DNA of 5,013 nt from Deltaproteobacteria bacterium (GTDB taxonomy: Bacteria; Desulfobacterota; Desulfarculia; Adiutricales; Adiutricaceae): the NCBI GenBank assembly GCA_031279525.1, contig JAITIH010000325.1, forward strand, positions 1 through 5,013, in the 5' to 3' direction. Positions 1-4,541 of this stretch are shown piece by piece. Under the pieces are notes generated by a model that saw nothing but the letters and a program-made list of their open reading frames with translations, was not told where the DNA came from and searched no databases. Within the stretch, counting starts at the first letter, position 1. Every line of letters starts with the position of its first letter. Position numbers and translations under genes: made by a program.

Positions 1-70
1 TGAAACAACAATTTTTTTATCAAGGCTTTGTGTCTGGACAATCGCTATAGCGCCACATTCCGTTGTTTCA
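1..70. repeat. Nested inverted repeat, 9-bp arms around a 10-bp palindrome
   Basis: TGAAACAAC at 1-9 is the exact reverse complement of GTTGTTTCA at 62-70. Between them lie the perfect palindrome CGCTATAGCG (43-52) and a small TGTC/GACA inverted repeat (31-40). The left arm is followed by a seven-T run. The arrangement could be a structured RNA, a protein-binding site or a decayed element end. No transposase or target duplication is visible, and the left arm sits on the window edge, so the repeat may extend further left. Confidence 0.45.
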
Positions 71-346
71 TGTCCTGGGGCGAAGCCAACGCTTCATGAT
101 CGTTTAGGGTTCGCGGAGCTTTTTTCCAAGATCTCGGAACTTTTTCGCGGGTTCTTGGCGATTTATTCGCGACCTTTCGCCTTTTATTATGGCTCCCTAG
201 CAAATTGTTTTAAGTTTATCTAGCGGACCTTACGGAACCCTTTAGGTTTTTCTCAAAATCATCTAGCTTTTTTGGCTGGATCTTCGGCATTCGTTTCGGA
301 ATCCCTTTGGGCGCCGTTAGGATCCCAGTTTCTTTAAATCTCCAAG

Positions 347-365
347 GCCCTTTAGCCAAAAGGGC
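347..365 (+). other. Hairpin just before the tandem array
   Basis: GCCCTTT (347-353) pairs perfectly with AAAGGGC (359-365) around the loop AGCCA, with a possible extra G-U pair outside. No T-run follows, so it is not a standard intrinsic terminator. It may be a diverged unit of the downstream array, whose units also pair GGCC-rich arms. Confidence 0.4.
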
Positions 366-398
366 TATAGACGCGCTTTCCGGGTCAAAGGCCCCTGA

Positions 399-665
399 CC
401 TTTTTCTAAAGACCCTAAAGGGCCATTGGTCTTTTTTTCAAGACCCTAAATAAGGCCCAGGGCCTTTTTTCAAGGCCCCTAAAGGGCCCATGGCTTTTTT
501 TCAAGGCCCCTAAAGCGCCCATGGCTTTTTTTCAAGGCCCCTAAAGGGCCCATGGTTTTTTTCAAGGCCACAAAAAGGACCATTGGCCTTTTTTCAAGGC
601 CCCAAAATCAGGCCCATGGCCTTTTTCAAGGCCCTAAATCAGGCCCATGGCCTTTTTCAAGGCCC
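399..665 (+). repeat. Tandem array A: about 8.5 units of 30-33 bp, terminator-like
   Basis: Units begin near 399, 431, 465, 495, 526, 556, 589, 622 and 653 (the last one partial). The core is a run of five to seven T, then CAAGGCCCC, then TAAAGGGCCCATGGC. In the central units GGCCC pairs with GGGCC around the loop CTAAA, and the T-run of the next unit follows six bases later, so each unit resembles a small intrinsic terminator. Units at 589 and 622 lose the first pairing but gain GGCC-CAT-GGCC immediately before five T. Units differ by substitutions and 1-3 base indels, so the array is old or has drifted. There is no unique spacer between units, which rules out a CRISPR. Confidence 0.85.
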
Positions 666-799
666 TTAAGCCTTAGCCCAGATCCCTGACCATGTTTGTA
701 AGCCTTAGCCCAGACCCCTGAGCCATGTTTGTAAGCCTTAGCCCAGAACCCTGAGCCATGTTTATAAACCTTAACCCCAAAGCCCTGGGCCATGTTTAA
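490..799 (+). other. Chain of six mini-ORFs in the argB leader
   Basis: Reading from each ATG gives short ORFs set almost end to end. Two identical 7-codon ORFs (MAFFQGP) lie at 490-513 and 521-544. A 45-codon ORF lies at 552-689. Two 9-codon ORFs (MFVSLSPDP and MFVSLSPEP) lie at 692-721 and 725-754, and a 13-codon ORF (MFINLNPKALGHV) at 758-799. Gaps between stop and next ATG are 7, 7, 2, 3 and 3 bases, and the last stop overlaps the ATG at 799 as TAATG. None has a good Shine-Dalgarno sequence, and none is arginine-rich as a classical attenuator peptide would be. The pattern may simply follow from a repeat unit that contains both ATG and a stop. Confidence 0.2.
667..798 (+). repeat. Tandem array B: four units of 32-34 bp abutting argB
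   Basis: Units are 667-698, 699-731, 732-764 and 765-798. The core is TAAGCCTTAGCCCAGA, then CCCTGAGCCATGTTTG. Units 2 and 3 are almost identical, unit 1 lacks one base, and unit 4 is the most diverged. The array ends exactly where an in-frame ATG of the argB frame begins (799). Both arrays have AAG-GCC-like words after a T-run and an ATG before the next one, so B is probably a diverged continuation of A with a phase shift near 650-690. Confidence 0.85.
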
Positions 800-818
800 T
801 GGCTCTGGGGCCTTCTTT

Positions 819-847
819 CCGAAGCCTTCGGGCCCTCTCTGGGGCCC
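819..847 (+). promoter_or_regulatory. Two adjacent GC hairpins ahead of the argB ribosome site
   Basis: CCGAA-GCC-TTCGG (819-831) is followed by GGGCCC (830-835) pairing with GGGCCC (842-847) around a six-base loop. They share two bases, so they could form alternately. They end 13 bases before the AAGGA ribosome-binding site. If translation starts at 871 they lie in the leader, where they could affect ribosome access. If it starts at 799 they are inside the coding region. No T-run follows, so termination is unlikely. Confidence 0.35.
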
Positions 848-860
848 TAGGCGCCTTCTT

Positions 861-865
861 AAGGA
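861..865 (+). promoter_or_regulatory. Ribosome-binding site that decides the argB start
   Basis: AAGGA lies five bases before the ATG at 871. The same AAGGA precedes argD, with six bases of spacing. No comparable site precedes the in-frame ATG at 799, where the upstream bases belong to repeat array B. Confidence 0.7.
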
Positions 866-870
866 TCGTT

Positions 871-1776
871 ATGCCTTTAGCCGAGCCCGAGCCCGCGGGC
901 AAAATCGAGGTTCCCGACCAGCTAAGGGCCTCCATTCTCATGGAGGCCCTCCCTTACATTCGCGCCTACCAGGGAGCCAGGGTAGTCATAAAGTATGGCG
1001 GCCACGCCATGGTCGACCCTGAGCTGCAGACGGCTTTGGCCCAGGACGTGGCCCTTTTGCGCTTCGTGGGGGTCAACCCGGTGGTGGTCCACGGCGGCGG
1101 CCCCCAGATCGACGAGCATTTAAAAAGGCTGGGCGTCGACTACCGCTTCGTGGACGGCTACCGCTACACCGACGAGGCCACCTTGGACGTGGCCCGCATG
1201 GTCCTAGGCGGCCGGATTGGCAAAGACATCGCCGGGCGCCTAGGGCTGGCCGGGGCCCTGGCCCTGGCCCTGACCGGCCAGGACGGCTTTTTAATCCGGG
1301 CCGAGCGCAAAAGGCTGCCCCAGACCCAAGGGGCGGAGCTGGACATCGGCCTGGTCGGGGAGCCGGTTAAGATTAACCAAGATCTTTTAAACCACCTCCT
1401 AGACGGCGGGGTGATCCCGGTGATCTCCCCGGTGGGGGTGGACGAGACCGGCCAGAGCTACAACGTCAACGCCGACTCGGCCGCCGCGGCCGTGGCCGTG
1501 GCCTTAAAGGCCGCCCGCCTCGTCTTGTTGACCGACGTGCCAGGGGTCCTGGACAAAAAGGGCCAGCTCATCTCGCGCCTAACCGACTTAGAGATCCCGG
1601 CCCTTAAGGCCGAGGGAACCGTGGCCGGGGGCATGCTGCCCAAATTAGCCTCCTGCCTTAAAGCTTTAAGCGGCGGCTGTCAGGGGGCGGCCATCATCGA
1701 CGGTCGAGTCCCCCACGCCGTGCTCTTAGAGCTCTTAACCGACCGCGGCTACGGCACTGAGGTGGTCTTAGGCTAA
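871..1776 (+). CDS. argB: N-acetylglutamate kinase (acetylglutamate kinase)
   Basis: This cytoplasmic enzyme of the amino acid kinase family phosphorylates N-acetyl-L-glutamate with ATP, the second step of arginine synthesis. From the 871 start it has 301 residues, normal for the family. Visible motifs, in order, are: LMEALPYI (23-30) after an N-terminal helix-like segment; KYGG with Lys41 for phosphate binding; VVHGGGPQI (72-80); DGYRYT with Arg98 for substrate; YNVNAD (197-202), whose Asn198 and Asp202 match active-site residues of the E. coli enzyme; LLTDVPGVLD (219-228); GGMLPK with Lys258; and IIDGRVPH (275-282). The in-frame ATG at 799 would add 24 residues not typical of the family and lacks a ribosome site. 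The pre-LMEALPYI segment is a trait of arginine-inhibited, hexameric forms. Odd points: Ala274 where His usually precedes IIDGR, and Gly117 where GRINK-type sequences have Asn. The gene is first in an argB-argD-argF set. Confidence 0.97.
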   Translation: MPLAEPEPAGKIEVPDQLRASILMEALPYIRAYQGARVVIKYGGHAMVDPELQTALAQDVALLRFVGVNPVVVHGGGPQIDEHLKRLGVDYRFVDGYRYTDEATLDVARMVLGGRIGKDIAGRLGLAGALALALTGQDGFLIRAERKRLPQTQGAELDIGLVGEPVKINQDLLNHLLDGGVIPVISPVGVDETGQSYNVNADSAAAAVAVALKAARLVLLTDVPGVLDKKGQLISRLTDLEIPALKAEGTVAGGMLPKLASCLKALSGGCQGAAIIDGRVPHAVLLELLTDRGYGTEVVLG

Positions 1777-1808
1777 GGCTTTTAGGGGGCGGCTTTAACG
1801 GCGTTTTT

Positions 1809-1840
1809 GGCGAACTTTAAGGCCTAAAGTTTGGCTCGCC
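1809..1840 (+). other. Hairpin in the argB-argD spacer
   Basis: AACTTTA (1813-1819) pairs with TAAAGTT (1825-1831) around AGGCC, and flanking GGCG (1809-1812) can pair with CGCC (1837-1840) across a bulge. It starts 33 bases after the argB stop. A T5 run precedes rather than follows the stem, so it is not a standard rho-independent terminator on either strand, though it may protect the argB transcript end. The rest of 1841-1947 shows nothing recognisable. Confidence 0.35.
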
Positions 1841-1947
1841 CCCTCGCCTAACTCAGGTCGACGGCCTTGCCCCCGTAAAATTGGCCATTTTTTAGCCTAT
1901 TTTAGACCAATGGGCCTAGCCTTTTCTAGAGATTAAGCGGCCTTGGA

Positions 1948-1977
1948 TTGTTATTTTTGGCCCTCCGCGGGTATAAT
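1948..1977 (+). promoter_or_regulatory. Sigma-70-type promoter for argD
   Basis: TTGTTA (1948-1953, four of six to the consensus) and a perfect TATAAT (1972-1977) are separated by 18 bases. The expected transcription start near 1983-1986 gives a leader of about 115 bases before argD. This is the strongest promoter match in the window and suggests that argD, possibly with argF, can be transcribed separately from argB. Confidence 0.6.
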
Positions 1978-1995
1978 GGCCTAAAATGCGCCACC

Positions 1996-2022
1996 GACCT
2001 ATAAACGTAAGCTTATAAGGTC
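1996..2022 (+). promoter_or_regulatory. Inverted repeat in the argD leader, just after the promoter
   Basis: GACCTATAA (1996-2004) pairs with TTATAAGGTC (2013-2022) with one bulged A and an eight-base loop. The palindrome TAAGCTTA (2008-2015) lies inside it. It begins about 12 bases after the predicted transcription start, where either a repressor operator or a leader stem would be plausible. It does not match the E. coli or Bacillus ARG box (paired TGAAT/ATTCA), so a regulator cannot be named. Confidence 0.35.
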
Positions 2023-2040
2023 ATTCGCGCGAGCGTAAGC

Positions 2041-2071
2041 CATCGCCTGGCCGCTTTGGCCCTCCCGCCAG
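2041..2071 (+). repeat. Leader element shared with the argF-nadB spacer, copy 1
   Basis: CGCTTTGGCCCTC, two extra C, then GCCAG (2052-2071) recurs at 4481-4498 without the two C. The preceding TCGCCTGGC also has a counterpart there. In this copy CTGGC (2047-2051) can pair with GCCAG (2067-2071). It ends 18 bases before the argD AAGGA site. Confidence 0.45.
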
Positions 2072-2100
2072 CCGCGGCCTTTAACCGATAAGGATTTATC

Positions 2101-3309
2101 ATGAGCCTATCTTCCCAGGAAATAATCGCCCTGGCCGACAAACACCTATTGGGCAACGTTTCCCGGATTCCCCTGGTCCTGGTCAGAGGGAAAGGCGCTC
2201 TGGTCTGGGACGCGGAAGGCCGGCAGTATTACGATTTCATCGCCGGGGTCGCCACCTGCGCCTTTGGCCACTGCCCGGAGTTCGAGCCAAAGATCCTTTA
2301 CGATCAAGCCCAGACTCTGATCCACGTCTCTAATATTTTTTACAACGAGCCCCTCGTCCTCTTGGCCGAGCTGTTGACCAAAGCCTCCGGCCTTTCCAAG
2401 GCCTTTTTCTCCAACTCCGGGGCCGAGGCCAACGAGGCGGCCATCAAGATGGCCCGGAAATTCTCCTACGACCGCTACGGCCCAGGCCGCCACGTCATCG
2501 TCTCGGCCATAAACTCCTTTCACGGCCGGACCATGGGGGCCATTTCGGCCACTGGTCAGACCCGCTTCCACCAAGGCTTCGAGCCCATGCTGCCGGACTT
2601 TAAGTTCGTTCCGTTCGGCGATATTAAGGCTATGGAGGAAGCCATGACCAAAGACGTCTGCGCCGTTTTGTTGGAGCCTATCCAAGGCGAGGGCGGGGTC
2701 AACTGCCCACCGCCAGGTTATTTTAAGGCGGTCTCCGAGCTCTGTAAGGCCAAAGACGTCCTTCTAATCCTAGACGAGATTCAGACCGGCCTGGGCCGGA
2801 CCGGCCAGGACTTCGCCTTCCGGCGCTACGAGGCCAAGCCGGACATCCTAACTTTGGGCAAAGCCCTAGGCTCAGGCTACCCCATTGGGGCCACCCTTTC
2901 GGCCGAAGAGCCCTCCAAAGCCCTCTCCCCTGGCTCCCACTCCACAACCGTTGGCGGGGCCCCCTTGGCCATGGCCCTGGCCTTGGAGCTCTGCCGCCGA
3001 ATCTTAGCCCCGGATTTTTTGGCCTCGGTGGCCAAAAAGGGTCAAAGCTTCTTCGACAAATTAGGCGAGCTAAAGGCCAAAAGGCCTCGCGACGTGCGGG
3101 AGGTTCGGGGGGTGGGGCTCCTTTTGGGCCTATCCTTAACCCGGCCCGCCGCCCCGGTGACGGCGGCCTTACAGGATCTCGGCTTTTTGGTCAACGCGGC
3201 CGCCGCGGACGTCTTAAGGCTCGTGCCGCCCTTAACGGTGACCGAGGAAGAGATCGACGCCCTGATTAAGGCCCTAGACGAAGCCTTAGAAAAGACTAGC
3301 CAAAGCTAA
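2101..3309 (+). CDS. argD: Acetylornithine aminotransferase
   Basis: A class III (fold type I) PLP-dependent aminotransferase, 402 residues, the usual length. It converts N-acetylglutamate semialdehyde plus glutamate to N-acetylornithine plus 2-oxoglutarate in the cytoplasm. Visible landmarks are: DFIAGVATCAFGHCP (45-59); SNSGAEANEAAIKMAR (104-119), the phosphate-binding loop; FHGRT (140-144), with the aromatic residue that stacks on PLP and an Arg for substrate carboxylate; EPIQGEGG (192-199); LDEIQTGLGRTG (224-235), with Asp225 for the pyridine nitrogen; GKALGSGYPIGA (253-264), with the Schiff-base Lys254; and LRLVPPL (372-378). The start has AAGGA at 2090-2094, six bases upstream. Family members such as succinylornithine, 4-aminobutyrate or ornithine aminotransferases look similar, and the position between argB and argF decides the assignment. 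It could also serve DapC in lysine synthesis, as some ArgD enzymes do. GKALG replaces the commoner AKALG, a minor change. Confidence 0.96.
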   Translation: MSLSSQEIIALADKHLLGNVSRIPLVLVRGKGALVWDAEGRQYYDFIAGVATCAFGHCPEFEPKILYDQAQTLIHVSNIFYNEPLVLLAELLTKASGLSKAFFSNSGAEANEAAIKMARKFSYDRYGPGRHVIVSAINSFHGRTMGAISATGQTRFHQGFEPMLPDFKFVPFGDIKAMEEAMTKDVCAVLLEPIQGEGGVNCPPPGYFKAVSELCKAKDVLLILDEIQTGLGRTGQDFAFRRYEAKPDILTLGKALGSGYPIGATLSAEEPSKALSPGSHSTTVGGAPLAMALALELCRRILAPDFLASVAKKGQSFFDKLGELKAKRPRDVREVRGVGLLLGLSLTRPAAPVTAALQDLGFLVNAAAADVLRLVPPLTVTEEEIDALIKALDEALEKTSQS

Positions 3310-3321
3310 GGGCTAAAAACT

Positions 3322-3367
3322 GGCCTTGACCAAAAAAAGCCTTTAAGGCCAAAAATGGGCCTTTTGG
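3322..3367. terminator. Possible bidirectional terminator region after argD
   Basis: On the + strand AAGGCC (3345-3350) pairs with GGCCTT (3358-3363) around a seven-base loop and runs into TTTT. On the - strand the GCC/GGC palindrome at 3339-3349 is followed by seven T (the complement of 3332-3338). GGCCTT (3322-3327) can also pair with AAGGCC (3345-3350). Stems are short, so termination efficiency is doubtful, but the site is 13 bases past the argD stop, where a terminator would be expected. Confidence 0.4.
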
Positions 3368-3442
3368 CCAAAAAATAGGGGCCTTTTGGGACGAGCCCGC
3401 TTTAATGGCTCTAAAATTTAGGCCCCTGACCGAAAAATCGAT

Positions 3443-3470
3443 TTGGCCCTAAGGCCTTTAGCCTTAAAAT
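3443..3470 (+). promoter_or_regulatory. Weak candidate promoter for argF
   Basis: TTGGCC (3443-3448, four of six) and TAAAAT (3465-3470, five of six) lie 16 bases apart, and the predicted start is about 55 bases before the argF ATG. TTGGCC is a very common word in this DNA, so the -35 match carries little weight. A second TAAAAT at 3412-3417 has no well-spaced partner. Confidence 0.25.
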
Positions 3471-3494
3471 TTTTGGCTTTTATTGGCCGAAGTC

Positions 3495-3512
3495 GGCCTT
3501 AAGGCCGCGGCC
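3495..3512. repeat. Overlapping perfect GGCC palindromes before argF
   Basis: GGCCTTAAGGCC (3495-3506) overlaps GGCCGCGGCC (3503-3512). Both are perfect palindromes that could form alternative small stems 12-28 bases upstream of the argF ribosome site (3524-3528). They may be a leader structure or an operator, or reflect only the abundance of GGCC here. Confidence 0.3.
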
Positions 3513-3523
3513 GTAAGACTCAT

Positions 3524-3528
3524 GGTGA
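3524..3528 (+). promoter_or_regulatory. Ribosome-binding site that decides the argF start
   Basis: GGTGA lies five bases before the ATG at 3534. The alternative in-frame starts at 3483 (TTG) and 3522 (ATG) have no clear purine-rich site at a suitable distance. Confidence 0.55.
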
Positions 3529-3533
3529 GAGAG

Positions 3534-4457
3534 ATGACCAGGCATTACATTTCCTTCCGGGACGCCTCCAAAGAAGAGTACGAGGCCATTTTCCAGAGGG
3601 CCGCCCACTTTAAGGGGCTGCGGCGCGGGGGCAAGAGCCTTTACCCCCATCTGGCCGGGCGCGCGGTGGGCATGATTTTTAACAAGCCCTCCACGCGGAC
3701 CAGGGTCAGCTTCGAGTGCGCCATTAACGAGTTAGGCGGCCACCCGATCGTCCTGTCCTCGGGCGAGTCTCAGATCTCCCGGGGCGAGGCCCCCTCCCAC
3801 ACGGCCAGAGTCCTTTCCCGCTACCTGGCGGCCCTGGTCATTCGGACCTACGAGGACCAAGAGCTCTTTGACCTGGCCGAAAGCTCCGCCATCCCCATCA
3901 TTAACGGCCTGACTAACCAAAAGCACCCCTGCCAGGTTCTGGCCGACGTCTTCACCCTTTTGGAGACGTTAGGCGAGGAACCCTTAGAGGATCAACTGAT
4001 CGCCTGGGTCGGCGACGGCCACAACATGGCCAACACCTGGCTCGAGGCGGCCGCGGTATTTGGGTTCGGGCTCCACCTAGCCTGCCCCCCTGGCTACGGA
4101 CCGGATCTGGCCGTCTACAAAGAAGCCGTGGCCGACAACCCCAAAATCAAGCTCTTCGAGTCGCCCCAAGAGGCGGTTAAAGGAGCCCGGGCGATCAACA
4201 CCGACGTTTTCGCGTCCATGGGCCAGGAAAAGGAACGAGCCAAAAGGCTAAAGGATTTTGCGGGCTATCAAGTCAACGCGGAGCTCATGGCCCTGGCCTC
4301 GCCGAAGGCCATTTTCCTCCACTGTCTGCCCGCCCACGTGGGCGAGGAAGTGACCGAGGAAGTGGTGGAAAGCCCCGCTTCCTTGGTTTTCGAGGAAGCC
4401 GAAAACCGCCTCCACGCCCAAAAAGCCCTTTTGGAGTTTTTCGTCCCCAGGCTCTAG
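3534..4457 (+). CDS. argF: Ornithine carbamoyltransferase, anabolic
   Basis: This cytoplasmic enzyme joins carbamoyl phosphate and ornithine to give citrulline, the step after ornithine formation. From 3534 it has 307 residues, the standard length, and begins HYISFRDASKEEYEAIF, which matches the usual HFL-x-L-x-DFT opening. Carbamoyl phosphate motifs are STRTR (53-57) and HPCQ (131-134). Ornithine-binding motifs are GDGHNMANTW (160-169, Asn164), TDVFASMGQE (223-232) and HCLPA (263-267, Cys264). ENRLHAQKALL (290-300) carries the C-terminal Arg292. Starts at TTG 3483 or ATG 3522 would add 17 or 4 residues that the family does not need. Small departures from consensus are His163 for Asn in the GDGNN motif and Phe226 for Trp before ASMGQE. 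The SMG motif separates it from aspartate and acetylornithine carbamoyltransferases. It lies 224 bases after argD on the same strand. Confidence 0.97.
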   Translation: MTRHYISFRDASKEEYEAIFQRAAHFKGLRRGGKSLYPHLAGRAVGMIFNKPSTRTRVSFECAINELGGHPIVLSSGESQISRGEAPSHTARVLSRYLAALVIRTYEDQELFDLAESSAIPIINGLTNQKHPCQVLADVFTLLETLGEEPLEDQLIAWVGDGHNMANTWLEAAAVFGFGLHLACPPGYGPDLAVYKEAVADNPKIKLFESPQEAVKGARAINTDVFASMGQEKERAKRLKDFAGYQVNAELMALASPKAIFLHCLPAHVGEEVTEEVVESPASLVFEEAENRLHAQKALLEFFVPRL

Positions 4458-4460
4458 CTT

Positions 4461-4502
4461 TTTGGCTCGCCTTGGCCAGGCGCTTTGGCCCTCGCCAGGC
4501 GA
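4461..4502 (+). repeat. Structured argF-nadB spacer, copy 2 of the shared leader element
   Basis: TTTGGCTCGCC (4461-4471) also occurs after argB at 1830-1840. CGCTTTGGCCCTCGCCAG (4481-4498) matches 2052-2071 in the argD leader apart from two C. Several stems compete: CGCCT (4468-4472) with AGGCG (4478-4482), or TCGCCT (4467-4472) with AGGCGA (4497-4502). No long T-run follows, so read-through from argF into nadB is plausible. The stretch ends 30 bases before the GGAG site of nadB. Confidence 0.4.
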
Positions 4503-4541
4503 AAAGGCCACTCGTAAGGCCTTGTTTCGCGCGGAGTACCC

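Larger units (their letters stand above)
1..398. other. Gene-free T-rich region upstream of the repeat array
   Basis: I find no credible coding region on either strand: reading frames are short and no protein family motif appears. The stretch is rich in T-runs (11-17, 120-125, 141-145, 267-272) and lower in GC than the genes. It holds scattered small inverted repeats, for example GAAGC-CAAC-GCTTC at 82-95. The T-run plus GGCC texture in the last 60 bases resembles the array that follows, so part of it may be decayed repeat. I see no tRNA or rRNA. The first three bases are TGA and could be the stop codon of an upstream gene, but this cannot be tested here. Confidence 0.6.

Noticed and set aside
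71..125. Possible tRNA-like or small RNA segment with GGGTTCGCGG and a GAAGC/GCTTC hairpin
   Set aside because: No acceptor stem, anticodon arm or CCA-type end can be drawn around it, so the resemblance is limited to a few bases.
763..768. TATAAA as an argB -10 element
   Set aside because: It arises from array B unit 3-4 sequence and has no -35 match at 15-19 bases better than TTAGCC, so the support is too weak.
399..798. Regularly spaced repeats suggesting a CRISPR array
   Set aside because: Units are directly adjacent with no unique spacers, and they drift in length and sequence. No cas genes are visible.
792..1022. 76-codon + strand ORF starting in the last repeat unit
   Set aside because: It overlaps argB in another frame, has a composition rich in Arg, Gly and Pro as expected of an out-of-frame reading, and has no ribosome site.
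1996..2022. ARG box for an ArgR/AhrC-type repressor
   Set aside because: The inverted repeat lacks the TGAAT/ATTCA core of known ARG boxes, so only an unnamed inverted repeat is reported.
2146..2685. 179-codon open frame on the - strand
   Set aside because: It lies wholly inside argD, opposite a frame with all aminotransferase motifs. It shows no family motif or ribosome site and is a shadow of GC-rich codon use.
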